Shown: positions 43,889 through 53,667, counted from the stretch's first letter. The stretch is DNA of 64,000 bases from Halorubrum halophilum (GCF_000739595.1 NZ_BBJP01000022.1:49648-113647); one strand, 5' to 3'. The notes: a model not told the origin generated them from the sequence alone. Translations and numbers: made by a program.

Positions 43889-45226
43889 ATGCATGTGGTC
43901 GTCATCGGGGCCGGCGAGGTCGGGACGAGCATCGCTGCGAGTCTCGCGTCGAGCCACGAGGTCGTCGTCGTCGACGTCGATCCGGACCGCGCGGAACAGC
44001 TCAAGTACGAACTCGACGTGCTCACGATCGCCGGCGACGGGACGACCTCGGAGATCCAGACGGCGGCCGACGTCGGTCGCGCGGACATGGTCATCGCCTG
44101 TACCGACAACGACCAGACGAACCTCGTCGCCTGCGGGACCGCGAAGACGCTCGGCGACGGATTCACCATCGCCCGCGTGAAGAGCACGGACTTCCTCCGG
44201 ACCTGGGAGGGGAACGAGGGCGCCTTCGGCGTCGACTTCATGGTGTGTACCGACCTGCTGACCGCCGAGAACATCGTTCGCGTCATCGGGTTGCCGGCGG
44301 CGATCGACGTCGACCCCTTTGCCAGCGGGCTCGTCCAGATGGCCGAGTTCGAGATCGCGGAGGACAGTCCCGTCGCCGGACAGACCGTCTCGCAGGCCGA
44401 CCGCTTCGAGTCGCTCACGTTCGTCGGCCTGTTCCGCGACGGCGAGATGACGATCCCGCGCGGCGACACCGGCATCGCGGTCGGGGACCGCGCGGTCGTG
44501 ATCGGGAGCCCGGAGAGCGTCCAAGCGTTCGCGACCGATGTGGCGCCAGAGACGACTCCCGGCCGCGCCGACGAGATCGTCATCGTCGGCGGCAGCGAGA
44601 TCGGGTACCAGACCGCCCGGCTGTTGGAGGAGCGCGACTTCAAGCCGCGGCTGATAGAACAGGACGCCGACCGCGCGCGGTGGCTCGCGGAGACCCTCCC
44701 GAACACGGTCGTGATGGAGCACGACGCCACCGACACCGAGTTCCTCTCCAGGGAACACGTCGACGACGCGGACATCCTCGTCACCGCGCTTCGCTCCGAC
44801 GAGAAGAATCTGCTCGTCTCCGTGCTCGCAAAGCGACTGGGCGTCGACCGGGTGATCGCCGTCGTCGACAGCCCCGATTACGTCACCGTCTTCGAAGAGA
44901 TCGGCATCGACATCGCGATCAACCCCCGCACCGTGACCGCCGAGGAGATCACGCGGTTCACCTACGAGAGCGTCGCGGAGAACATCGCCGTGTTGGAGAA
45001 CGATCAGGCCGAAGTCCTCGAACTCGAACTCACCGAGGGGTGCGGGCTCACCGGTCGTCCGATCTCGGAGATCGTCGCCGACAGCGACGCGCGGTTCGTC
45101 ATCGGCGCGATCACCCGCGACCACAAACTGGTCACCCCTCGCGGGGACACCGTGCTTCAGGCCGGCGACCACGTGATCCTGCTCGTGGAGTCCGACTCCG
45201 TGAGCGACATCACCTCGATGGCGTGA
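43889..45226 (+). CDS. trkA: TrkA potassium-uptake regulator, two RCK units
   Basis: 445 residues from ATG 43889 (MHVVVIGAGEVGTSIAASLA). Two RCK_N Rossmann domains with GAGEVG and GGSEIG, each followed by an RCK_C domain. This is the full-length TrkA plan: a cytosolic ring subunit that gates TrkH in response to NAD(H)/ATP. trkH begins seven bases after the stop. The start with an intact beta1-GxGxxG motif is preferred over one nine codons upstream. Confidence 0.93.
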   Translation: MHVVVIGAGEVGTSIAASLASSHEVVVVDVDPDRAEQLKYELDVLTIAGDGTTSEIQTAADVGRADMVIACTDNDQTNLVACGTAKTLGDGFTIARVKSTDFLRTWEGNEGAFGVDFMVCTDLLTAENIVRVIGLPAAIDVDPFASGLVQMAEFEIAEDSPVAGQTVSQADRFESLTFVGLFRDGEMTIPRGDTGIAVGDRAVVIGSPESVQAFATDVAPETTPGRADEIVIVGGSEIGYQTARLLEERDFKPRLIEQDADRARWLAETLPNTVVMEHDATDTEFLSREHVDDADILVTALRSDEKNLLVSVLAKRLGVDRVIAVVDSPDYVTVFEEIGIDIAINPRTVTAEEITRFTYESVAENIAVLENDQAEVLELELTEGCGLTGRPISEIVADSDARFVIGAITRDHKLVTPRGDTVLQAGDHVILLVESDSVSDITSMA

Positions 45227-45232
45227 ACAGTC

Positions 45233-46735
45233 GTGAGCACCAACATCCGGGTCGGCTGGCGCGCGAGCGTGGGCCTCACCGGAGACGTCCTCGCCGCGCT
45301 CCCCGTTCCCTTGGCCTTCCCGCTCCTCATCGCGCTCTACTACGGTGAGTCGCCGCTGCCCTTTATCGCGGCGATCGCGGTCTCGCTCGCGCTCGGGGCG
45401 GCGTTCCGGTCGGTGCAGGACCCCGAGGTGAACCTCGGCCCCCGCGAGGCGTTCCTCGCGGTGGCGATGATCTGGTTCCTCGTCGCCGCGGTCGGCGCGA
45501 TCCCCTTCGTCGTCGCGGGCGTCGGGACGGTCGCGCACCCGGTGAACGCGATGTTCGAGGCGATGAGCGGGCTGACGACGACGGGCGCGACGGTCCTCGT
45601 CGACTTCTCGGTCCACTCTCGGTCCGTCATGATGTGGCGGCAGGTGATCCAGTGGCTCGGCGGGCTCGGGATCCTCATCCTGGCGACCGCGGTGCTCTCC
45701 GAGGTCGGCGTCGGCGGGGCACAGCTCATGGAGACGGAGTCGCAGACGCAGGACGTCAACAAGCTCACGCCGAAGATCTCGCAGACTGCACAGCTTATCT
45801 GGGGGATCTACTTCGGACTCACGGGGCTCGCGGTCGTCGTCTACTTCCTGCTCGGACTCGCCGTCGACCCGCAGATGGACCTGTACAACGCGGTCGCACA
45901 CGCGTTCACGTCGGTCGCGACGGCCGGATTCTCGCCGGAGCCGGATTCCGTCGGCGCGTTCCACCCCCTGATCCAGTGGGCGGTCGTCCCGTTCATGGTG
46001 ATCGGTTCGACCAGCTTCGTCCTCATCTACTTCGCCATCAACGGCGAGCCGATGCGCCTGTTGAAGAACGAGGAGTTTCACTTCTACCTCGGCGCGATGG
46101 GGACGCTGGCGTCGATCGTCGCCGTCGGGCTGTTCCTCGATCCCAGCGTCACGTACGGCGCCGAGGGGACGATTCGCCACGCCGTCTTCAACGTCGCGTC
46201 GATCGTGACGACGACGGGGTACGCCAGCACCGACTACGTGCTCTGGGCGCCCGCGGCGAAACACATGCTGTTCATGGGGATGTTCATCGGGGGAATGGTC
46301 GGGTCGACGACCTGCTCGATCAAGTCGCTCCGGTGGCTGGTCGCGCTGAAGACGTTCCGGCGGAACCTCTTCACCTCCATTCACCCGGAGGCGATCCGCC
46401 CGGTCCGGATCTCGGGGAAATCGGTCGACGAGGGCGCGATTCGCGACATCTACGCGTACCTCCTCTTGAGCATCGTCATCTTCTTTCTGCTCGCGGTGGT
46501 CATCGTCGTCGACGCCGAACGGGCGGACCTCCGGGTCACCGAGTTCGAGGCGCTCGGCGCGGCGGCGACGACCTTCCTCAACATCGGTCCCGCGTTCGGC
46601 GAGGCCGGCCCCTACGGGACGTTCGCGAGCTTCCCGATGAGCACTCGGGCCGTGATGATAGTCTTGATGTGGATCGGCCGGATCGAGATCATCCCGGTGC
46701 TTGTGCTGTTCACGAAGGCGTTCTGGACCTCGTGA
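45233..46735 (+). CDS. trkH: TrkH potassium transporter, paralogue 1
   Basis: 500 residues, GTG start seven bases after trkA. Four M1-P-M2 repeats, each with its selectivity Gly: SGLTTTGATV, VATAGFSPEP, VTTTGYASTD and NIGPAFGEAG. K+ uptake with Na+ or H+ coupling or as a gated channel. Length and loops are standard. Tight spacing implies it pairs with the preceding TrkA. Confidence 0.93.
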   Translation: MSTNIRVGWRASVGLTGDVLAALPVPLAFPLLIALYYGESPLPFIAAIAVSLALGAAFRSVQDPEVNLGPREAFLAVAMIWFLVAAVGAIPFVVAGVGTVAHPVNAMFEAMSGLTTTGATVLVDFSVHSRSVMMWRQVIQWLGGLGILILATAVLSEVGVGGAQLMETESQTQDVNKLTPKISQTAQLIWGIYFGLTGLAVVVYFLLGLAVDPQMDLYNAVAHAFTSVATAGFSPEPDSVGAFHPLIQWAVVPFMVIGSTSFVLIYFAINGEPMRLLKNEEFHFYLGAMGTLASIVAVGLFLDPSVTYGAEGTIRHAVFNVASIVTTTGYASTDYVLWAPAAKHMLFMGMFIGGMVGSTTCSIKSLRWLVALKTFRRNLFTSIHPEAIRPVRISGKSVDEGAIRDIYAYLLLSIVIFFLLAVVIVVDAERADLRVTEFEALGAAATTFLNIGPAFGEAGPYGTFASFPMSTRAVMIVLMWIGRIEIIPVLVLFTKAFWTS

Positions 46736-46814
46736 TGCCGTTTTCGTCTCCTTGCGCCGCCCCTTCGACAGTTTAATACAGCGAACGGGCGACTCCCATA
46801 TCGATCGAGTAACT

Positions 46815-48383
46815 ATGTCGTGGGGCGTCAACTGGAAGGCGAGCGTGGGGCTTCTCGGGGTCGGGATCAAGTACCTCGCCGTCACGATGCTCGTGCCGCT
46901 CGTCGTGGCGCTCGTGTACGGCGAGGACATCTGGGTGTTCCTCGTCTCGATGGCGCTCGTGGCGGGGGTCGGAGTCCTCGTCGAGCGGGTTGATCCGGAC
47001 CCCGACCTCGGGCCGCGCGAGGCGCTGCTGTTCGTCTCGCTCGCGTGGCTCGCGGCCGCGGCGATCGGCACGGTCCCGTACCTGATCGCCGGGTACAACA
47101 CGGCGTCGACGGTCGGGCTCCAGACTGGCTCGATCGGCGCGCTCACGGAATCGGTCATCAACGCGCTGTTCGAGTCGATGAGCGGGTTCACCACAACGGG
47201 CGCGACCGTCCTCGGCGAGATCAGCACGGACCGGCACTCCCACGCCCTGATGATGTGGCGCCAGCTCACGCAGTGGCTCGGCGGCATGGGGATCATCGTC
47301 CTGATGATCGCGATCCTGCCCGAAGTGGCCGTCAACGGCGCCCAGCTGATGGAGTCCGAGGCGCCCGGCCCGGAGCTCCAGAAGCTCACGCCGAAGATCG
47401 CGGAGACGGCGCGCGCGCTCTGGCTCATCTACTTCGGCTTCACCGTGGTGTACATCGCGATCCTCTACGGGCTCCACGTCTTCGGGATGGCGCCGAACAT
47501 GGACCTGTACAACGCGGTGGCACACGGCTTCACCACGCTCCCGACCGGCGGGTTCTCGCCGGAGGCCGACAGCATCGCGGCGTTCTCGGCCGCGGTCCAG
47601 TGGGTCGTCATCCCGTTCATGGTCGTCGCCGGCGTCAACTTCGCGCTGTTCTGGCACGTGCTGCGCGGCGAGGCCGAGATCATGCTGAAGAACGCCGAGT
47701 TCCGCGCCTACGCCGGCGCGCTCGCGGTCGTGACCGCCCTGCTCGCGGTGTTGCTGTTCCGCGGCGCGGCGCCGGTCATCGAACTGGGCGGCGCGACGCA
47801 AGGCGTCACCGAGAACTCGCTCCGACAGGCCGCGTTCCAGATCGGCTCGCTGCTCAACTCGACCGGGTACGCGACCGCCGACTTCGCGCAGTGGGACACC
47901 CACGCGCAGATCCTCCTCATGTTCGCGATGTTCATCGGCGGCTCTGCCGGTTCGACCGGTGGGGGCGTCAAGATCGTGCGGTGGCTCATCGTCGGGAAGG
48001 CGATCCGGCGGGAGCTGTTCACCTCGGCGCACCCGGACGTCGTGCAGCCGATCCGGCTCAGCGGGAGCGTCGTCGACGAGGACGCGATCCGCGGAATCAT
48101 GTCGTTCACGCTCCTGTACGTCGTCTTATTTGCGGTCTCGGCGGTGTTCCTGTCTCTGGACGCCGCACGTATCGGAACCCAGCTGACGATGTTGGAGTCG
48201 ACGAGCGCCTCTCTCGCGACCATCGGGAACATCGGTCCGGGGTTCGGCCGGCTCGGCCCGTTCGGGAGCTACCTCTTCTTTCCGGACACGTCGAAGCTTC
48301 TGATGATCTTCCTGATGTGGATCGGCCGGCTGGAGATCGTCCCGGTGCTCGCGGTGTTCATCTCGGCGATCGATGCCCGGTGA
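46815..48383 (+). CDS. trkH: TrkH potassium transporter, paralogue 2
   Basis: 522 residues from ATG 46815 (MSWGVNWKASVGLLGVGIKY). Filter loops SGFTTTGATV, LPTGGFSPEA, LNSTGYATAD and NIGPGFGRLG, very like paralogue 1, including the arrangement VARVD-DPDLGPREAL after TM2. It is probably a tandem duplicate that diverged. It has no own TrkA next to it, although both flanking trkA genes are candidates. TTTAATACAG (46773-46782) ~35 nt upstream may be a separate promoter. Confidence 0.93.
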   Translation: MSWGVNWKASVGLLGVGIKYLAVTMLVPLVVALVYGEDIWVFLVSMALVAGVGVLVERVDPDPDLGPREALLFVSLAWLAAAAIGTVPYLIAGYNTASTVGLQTGSIGALTESVINALFESMSGFTTTGATVLGEISTDRHSHALMMWRQLTQWLGGMGIIVLMIAILPEVAVNGAQLMESEAPGPELQKLTPKIAETARALWLIYFGFTVVYIAILYGLHVFGMAPNMDLYNAVAHGFTTLPTGGFSPEADSIAAFSAAVQWVVIPFMVVAGVNFALFWHVLRGEAEIMLKNAEFRAYAGALAVVTALLAVLLFRGAAPVIELGGATQGVTENSLRQAAFQIGSLLNSTGYATADFAQWDTHAQILLMFAMFIGGSAGSTGGGVKIVRWLIVGKAIRRELFTSAHPDVVQPIRLSGSVVDEDAIRGIMSFTLLYVVLFAVSAVFLSLDAARIGTQLTMLESTSASLATIGNIGPGFGRLGPFGSYLFFPDTSKLLMIFLMWIGRLEIVPVLAVFISAIDAR

Positions 48384-48499
48384 CCGTCGACGGAGATGGT
48401 TTTACGGGTGGAAATCGTATTATAGTTGGTCTCCAACGTGCTAATTCTCGGTACCCGGAGAGCGTATCTTCTTAACTGACGAGCGAGATACCGATCGGT

Positions 48500-48940
48500 A
48501 TGACGAGCTCCGACGAGACCGACGGTCAGGACCTGCTCGGCCACGTGCTCCTCCCGGTCGCACACGAGGAGGATGCGCTGGCGACGGCGCGGGCGCTCGA
48601 ACCCTACGACCCGGAGCACGTGACCGCGCTGCACGTCGTCGAGAAGGGCGAGGGGGTCCCGGACAAGACGCCCGTCGAGCAGTCCGAGGAGCTGGCCGCC
48701 GAGTCGTACGCGGCGGTCCGGACGGTGTTCCCGGACGCCGACGACCACACGGCGTACGCCCGAGATATCGTCGGCGCGATCTTCGACGCGGCCGACGAAG
48801 TCGACGCGAGCGCGGTCGCCTACCGCTCGCGCGGCGGGAACCGCCTCATGCAGTTCCTCTCGGGCGATATCTCGCTGAAGATGGTGACGAACGCGCCGCT
48901 TCCCGTAATTTCGCTCCCGCAGGTCGACGACGAAGAATGA
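48500..48940 (+). CDS. Universal stress protein (UspA family)
   Basis: 146 residues, MTSSDETDGQDLLGHVLLPV. A single UspA alpha/beta domain. The usual ATP-binding GxxG-x9-GS motif is altered: RSRGGNRLMQFLSGDIS has Asp where Ser/Thr is expected, so ATP binding is doubtful. The stop overlaps the start of the next gene (ATGA), which itself ends in UspA domains, so the two are translationally coupled and may form a mixed UspA assembly. Confidence 0.87.
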   Translation: MTSSDETDGQDLLGHVLLPVAHEEDALATARALEPYDPEHVTALHVVEKGEGVPDKTPVEQSEELAAESYAAVRTVFPDADDHTAYARDIVGAIFDAADEVDASAVAYRSRGGNRLMQFLSGDISLKMVTNAPLPVISLPQVDDEE

Positions 48941-51219
48941 GCGACGAGGAGCTCGCGAAGGACCTCGGGCTGGTGTCGGCGATGACGATCGGTATCGGGA
49001 CGATGATCGGGGCCGGGATCTTCGTCCTCCCGGGCGTCGCCGTCAACGCCGACGGCGGCGCCGGGCCCATCGTCGTCGTGTCGTTCGTCGTCGGCGGCGT
49101 GATCGCGATGGTGAACGCGCTCTCCGTCTCGGAGCTCGGCACCGCTATGCCGAAGGCCGGCGGCGGCTACTACTACATCAACAAGTCGCTCGGCCCGATG
49201 TTCGGGTCGATCGCCGGGATGGGCGACTGGATGGGACTCGCGTTCGCCTCTGCGTTCTACTGTATCGGATTCGGCCAGTACCTCGCGGTGTTCGTCGGCC
49301 TACCGACGATCCCGGGGCTCAACGCGATACAGGTGGGCGCGCTCGTCGCCGGAGCGATCTTCATTGGCGTGAACTACATCGGCGCGAAGGAGACCGGCGG
49401 GATCCAGACGGTGATCGTCGGCCTCCTGCTCTCGATCCTGGCGGTCTTCGCCGTCGCGGGCTTCTTCTCGTTCGACTACGCGACGCTCGCGGGCAACGAG
49501 GGCGGGCTCGCCCCGGGCGGCTACGGGGCGATCCTCCCGGGAACCGCGCTCGTGTTCGTCTCCTTCCTCGGGTACGCGAAGATCGCGACGGTCGCCGAGG
49601 AGCTGAAGAACCCCGGACGGAACCTCCCGATCGCCATCATCGGGAGCGTCGGCATCGTCACCGTGATCTACGCGGTCCTCGTCACGACGATGCTCGGCGT
49701 CGTCCCGTGGCCGGAGCTCAGTCAGGACGCGCCGGTGGCGCAGGCGGCGCGCGTGGCCTTCCCCGAGTCTATCGGTCCCCTCACCGGCGTCGCGGGCGCG
49801 GCGGCCGCCGTGATGACCGTCGGCGCGCTGCTGGCGACCGCCTCGTCGGCGAACGCCTCGATCCTCGCGTCGGCTCGGATCAATTTCGCGATGGGGCGCG
49901 ACAAGATCGTCACCAACTGGCTCAACGAGATCCACCCCAACTACGCGACCCCGTACCGGTCGATCCTCGTGACGGGCGGGCTCATCGTGGTCTTCATCGC
50001 GCTGTTGGGCCGGGACATCGAGATCCTCTCGAAGGCCGCCAGCGTGCTCCACCTCATCGTGTACGCGCTGATGAACGTAGGGCTCATCGTCTTCCGCGAG
50101 GCCGACGTGCCGGAGTACGACCCGGACTTCACCGTCCCGTTCTACCCGCTGACCCCGATACTCGGGGCGGTCCTGTCGCTCGGGCTCGTCGCGTTCATGG
50201 ACGGGATCGAGATCGCGCTGTCGGGCGCGTTCGTCGTCGCCGCCGTGGCGTGGTACTTCGTCTACGCCCGCGACAAGACCGACAACCAGGGTGTGCTCTC
50301 GGAGCACATCCGGAGTCGCGAGGCGGAACTCCCAGACCAGGTCGTGGGCGCGGCGGACGCGGTCGCGCCGAACGGATCCGGGGACGACGGGCCGACGATC
50401 ATGGTCGCGGTGTCGAACCCGCGGACCGAGAGCGCGCTCATCACGCTCGCGGGCGCGATCGCCCAACACGAGGGCGGACGCGTGCTCGCGACGCACATCG
50501 TCACCGTCCCCGACCAGACATCGCTCGAGACGGCCGCCGAAAACCGGAGCGGGCTCGATCAGTCCTCCGAGGAACTGCTCGCGGCCGCCGCCTCCGACGC
50601 CGAGGCGTTCGACGTGCCCATCGAGACGAAGACGATCCTCTCGCACCGGGGGATCGAGGAGGTGTTCGACGCCGCGCGCTCGAACGACGCCGACACCGTC
50701 GTGATGGGCTACGGCGGGACGCGATTCGCGGGCGGGCGCGTCGAGGGGTCGCTGGACGAACTCGCCCACGACCTCCCGTGCGACTTCCTCGTCCTGGACG
50801 GCCAGCAGTTGGACCTGTCGGACGTGCTCGTGCCGACCGCCGGCGGCCCCTCCTCCGACCTCTCCGCGGAGGTCGCGAAGGCGCTCCGGGACACGGTCGG
50901 CATCGACGTCTCGCTGCTGTACGTCGCCGATTCGGGAGAGGAGGAGTCCGGCCGCGAGTTCCTCTCGGGCTGGGCAGACGGCCACGGACTGGACGACGCG
51001 ACCCTCCGTATCGAGACCGGCGACGTGGAGGAGACGATCGGCCGGCTCGGCGAGGAGTACGACCTCGTGATCGTCGGCGCGACCGAGCGCGGCCTGCTGT
51101 CGCGGATCGTCCGCGGATCGCTGGCGTTCGAGACGATCGAAACCCTCGACACGCCGGTGTTGCTCTCTGAGCGACCCTCGTCGCGGTCGCTGTGGGAGCG
51201 GCTCTTCGGCGGGCGCTGA
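48937..51219 (+). CDS. APC-family amino-acid permease fused to two UspA domains
   Basis: 760 residues. Residues ~8-450 are an APC permease with twelve helices, opening GLVSAMTIGIGTMIGAGIFVLPG (TM1 substrate-binding GAGIF motif) and ENPGRNLP-like ELKNPGRNLPIAIIGS. The C-terminal cytosolic ~290 residues hold two UspA folds: VAVSNPRTESALITLAGAIA with GYGGTRFAGGRVEGS, then VLVPTAGGPSSDLSAEVAKA with GATERGLLSRIVRGS, both keeping the nucleotide-binding GS motif. UspA domains attached to transporters are thought to regulate them. Substrate unknown. Sits inside the potassium cluster. Confidence 0.9.
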   Translation: MSDEELAKDLGLVSAMTIGIGTMIGAGIFVLPGVAVNADGGAGPIVVVSFVVGGVIAMVNALSVSELGTAMPKAGGGYYYINKSLGPMFGSIAGMGDWMGLAFASAFYCIGFGQYLAVFVGLPTIPGLNAIQVGALVAGAIFIGVNYIGAKETGGIQTVIVGLLLSILAVFAVAGFFSFDYATLAGNEGGLAPGGYGAILPGTALVFVSFLGYAKIATVAEELKNPGRNLPIAIIGSVGIVTVIYAVLVTTMLGVVPWPELSQDAPVAQAARVAFPESIGPLTGVAGAAAAVMTVGALLATASSANASILASARINFAMGRDKIVTNWLNEIHPNYATPYRSILVTGGLIVVFIALLGRDIEILSKAASVLHLIVYALMNVGLIVFREADVPEYDPDFTVPFYPLTPILGAVLSLGLVAFMDGIEIALSGAFVVAAVAWYFVYARDKTDNQGVLSEHIRSREAELPDQVVGAADAVAPNGSGDDGPTIMVAVSNPRTESALITLAGAIAQHEGGRVLATHIVTVPDQTSLETAAENRSGLDQSSEELLAAAASDAEAFDVPIETKTILSHRGIEEVFDAARSNDADTVVMGYGGTRFAGGRVEGSLDELAHDLPCDFLVLDGQQLDLSDVLVPTAGGPSSDLSAEVAKALRDTVGIDVSLLYVADSGEEESGREFLSGWADGHGLDDATLRIETGDVEETIGRLGEEYDLVIVGATERGLLSRIVRGSLAFETIETLDTPVLLSERPSSRSLWERLFGGR

Positions 51220-51287
51220 GGTCGGGGGGAGCCCCGTTTCGACGCGGAACGGTAGGCTTTCGGTGGTCGCTTCTGAAACGCCGCCAC

Positions 51288-51971
51288 ATGTATCTGATCG
51301 TCGTGGGTGCGGGCGACATCGGGACGCCGCTCGTCGATCTCGCGACCGAGAGCGGGAACGAGGTCGTCGTCATCGAGCGCGACGAGGAACGGGCGGAGCG
51401 CGCGTCGAGACAGTACGACTGCCTCGTTCTCAACGACGACGCGACCTCGAAAGAGACGCTTCAGGACGCCGGCGCCGACCGCGCCGACGCGCTCATCTCG
51501 ACCACGGATCAGGACGCGACGAACATCATGGTCTGTCTGCTGGCACAGGAACTGTCGGTCCCGAACATCGTGTCCGTCGTCCACAACCCCGAGCACATGA
51601 GCGTGTTCGAACAGATCGGCGTCAACACGATGCAGAACCCGCAGAGCCTGATCGCGGAGTACCTGTACCGCGCGGTGAGCCGGCCGTCTGTCGTCGACTT
51701 CATGCACATCGGCGAGGAGGCTGAGGTGTTCGAGATCACCGTCGGGGCGGACGCGCCGATCGCCGGGAAGACGCTGCGCGAGGCCGACGAAGCAGGTCTC
51801 ATGAGCGGACAGACGCTGATCGTCGCCGTCGAGCGCGACGGGGCGGACACGCCGATAACACCGCGGGGGAACACGCGAATCGAGGCGGGGGACCTGCTCA
51901 CGGTGTACTCGGGGAGCGGCGTGACCCCCGAGGTGACTGACGTGTTCGGTCACCCGGAGGACCACGGCTGA
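51288..51971 (+). CDS. trkA: TrkA-family protein, single RCK unit
   Basis: 227 residues from ATG 51288 (MYLIVVGAGDIGTPLVDLAT). One RCK_N Rossmann domain and one RCK_C domain, half the size of the first TrkA, resembling KtrA. It is separated by one base from trkH paralogue 3, and probably gates it. An in-frame GTG-rich extension upstream overlaps the APC-UspA gene and is unlikely. Confidence 0.93.
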   Translation: MYLIVVGAGDIGTPLVDLATESGNEVVVIERDEERAERASRQYDCLVLNDDATSKETLQDAGADRADALISTTDQDATNIMVCLLAQELSVPNIVSVVHNPEHMSVFEQIGVNTMQNPQSLIAEYLYRAVSRPSVVDFMHIGEEAEVFEITVGADAPIAGKTLREADEAGLMSGQTLIVAVERDGADTPITPRGNTRIEAGDLLTVYSGSGVTPEVTDVFGHPEDHG

Positions 51972-51972
51972 G

Positions 51973-53667
51973 ATGGCCGAACGGAACGGGGGCCGCGTGC
52001 CGACCGATCTGGCCGTCATCGCGCGGGACATCGGTTCGCTCCTCCTGATGGAGGCCGGACTGATGACTCTCTCCGTGCTCGTCGCCCTCGGGTTCCGGGA
52101 GTTTCACGCGGCCCTCGGCTTCCTCGTCGCGGGCGGCGTGACGGCCCTCGCCGGCGGACTCGCCAATCGCCGGTTCGCCGACGCCCCGGAGCCGAAGATG
52201 AAACACGGGATGGTGATCGCCGCGGGCGGGTGGCTCATGGTCGCCGTCTTCGGCGCCCTCCCGCTCTTCTTCACGGCGTGGCTGACGCCGCCGGCCGTCA
52301 TGGACGCGTTCGTCCCGGCCGCCGCGGACACGTCGTCGTGGGAGCCGATCGGCGTCGGCGGGACCGCGACGCTCTCCAGTCTCGCCTACTTCCGCGACCC
52401 GCTGCACGCCGTCTTCGAGAGCATGAGCGGCTGGACCGGGAGCGGTCTGACGATGGCGATCCACGAGCCGTCGCTGCCGCGGGCGGTCCAGTGGTGGCGG
52501 TCGTTCATCCAGTGGGTCGGCGGCGTCGGCGTCATCGTCCTCACCGTCTCGATCCTCTCGCGTCCCGGCAGCGGGAGCTACGCGCTCTATCGGAGCGAGG
52601 CCCGGGAACAGAAGATCCACCCGAGCGTCGTCTCGACGGTCCGGACGGTCTGGAAGCTCGTCGTCGGGTACACGCTACTTGCCTTCGCGACCCTGTTCGT
52701 CGCGATCCGAGCGAGCGGGAGCGCGTACGCCGAGTCGCTCTCGCTCGGCGAAACCGCGTGGCAGGCGCTCAACCACGCCATGACGGGCCTCACGACCGGC
52801 GGGTTCTCCGTCACGGACAACTCGATCGCGACGTACGGCTCGCCGCTGGTCGAGGCCGCGCTGCTGCCGATCATGATCCTCGGCGCGATCGCGTTTCCGG
52901 TCCACTACGTCGTGCTCAGAGATCGAAGCCCGCGCGAGCTGGCGCGAGACCTCCAGACGAGATGGCTTTTCGCCCTGCTCGGGGCCGGCGTCGTCGTGCT
53001 CTCCGCGCAGAACGTCGCGTCCGTCCCGGTCGTCTCTGGTGCGTTCGCGACGGAGTCGTTCCTCTCGTTCCCGGTCCCGCTCCTCGACGGAGCGGGGCTC
53101 GACGCGGTCCGAGATTCGACGTTCCAGTGGATCAGCGCGATGAGCGCCACCGGCTTCCAGTCGGCCCCGATCGGCGACTGGGTCGCCGGCGCCAAGGTGA
53201 TGGTCGTCGGCGCGATGGTGCTCGGCGGTGCGGCCGGGTCCACCGTGGGCGGTATCAAGATCGTCCGCGGCTACACGGTGGCGCGCGGTATCGCGTGGCA
53301 GTTCTCTCGGGTGTTTCTGCCGAAAAGCGCGGTCGTCACCGCCCGCATCGGCGATCGGACGTTAGACCGCGAGACGATGGAACGCGAGTTCGGCGAGGCC
53401 GCGATCGTCACCCTGCTGTGGCTCGTCGCGCTCGTCGTCGGGAGCCTCGTGCTCGTCAACGTCGCCGGCCCGGAGTTCGGCTACGCCGACGCGCTGTTCG
53501 AGGTCGCGAGCGCGCAGGGGAACGTCGGGCTCTCGTCGGGGATCACCGGCCCGTCGATGTCGCCGCTGGCCGAGGGTATGTTCGTCCTCAACATGTGGAT
53601 CGGCCGGCTGGAGATCATCCCGGTCCTCGTGTTCGTCCGAGCCGTGCTATACGGTCTGAACCCGTGA
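51973..53667 (+). CDS. trkH: TrkH potassium transporter, paralogue 3
   Basis: 564 residues, longer than the other two. Filter loops SGWTGSGLTM, LTTGGFSVTD, MSATGFQSAP and GNVGLSSGIT keep all four glycines. Loop 1 lacks the TTTG seen in paralogues 1 and 2. Long insertion (PAAADTSSWEPIGVGGTATL) before the first pore loop, and several extra charged loops. Paired with the single-RCK TrkA one base upstream. Likely a distinct Ktr/Trk subfamily. Confidence 0.92.
   Translation: MAERNGGRVPTDLAVIARDIGSLLLMEAGLMTLSVLVALGFREFHAALGFLVAGGVTALAGGLANRRFADAPEPKMKHGMVIAAGGWLMVAVFGALPLFFTAWLTPPAVMDAFVPAAADTSSWEPIGVGGTATLSSLAYFRDPLHAVFESMSGWTGSGLTMAIHEPSLPRAVQWWRSFIQWVGGVGVIVLTVSILSRPGSGSYALYRSEAREQKIHPSVVSTVRTVWKLVVGYTLLAFATLFVAIRASGSAYAESLSLGETAWQALNHAMTGLTTGGFSVTDNSIATYGSPLVEAALLPIMILGAIAFPVHYVVLRDRSPRELARDLQTRWLFALLGAGVVVLSAQNVASVPVVSGAFATESFLSFPVPLLDGAGLDAVRDSTFQWISAMSATGFQSAPIGDWVAGAKVMVVGAMVLGGAAGSTVGGIKIVRGYTVARGIAWQFSRVFLPKSAVVTARIGDRTLDRETMEREFGEAAIVTLLWLVALVVGSLVLVNVAGPEFGYADALFEVASAQGNVGLSSGITGPSMSPLAEGMFVLNMWIGRLEIIPVLVFVRAVLYGLNP

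Noticed and set aside
43130..47428. Minus-strand open frame of 1432 codons
   Set aside because: It is antisense to mscS, trkA and trkH, is Arg/Asp/Gly-rich and lacks family motifs. Long antisense frames are a by-product of the GC-rich third positions.
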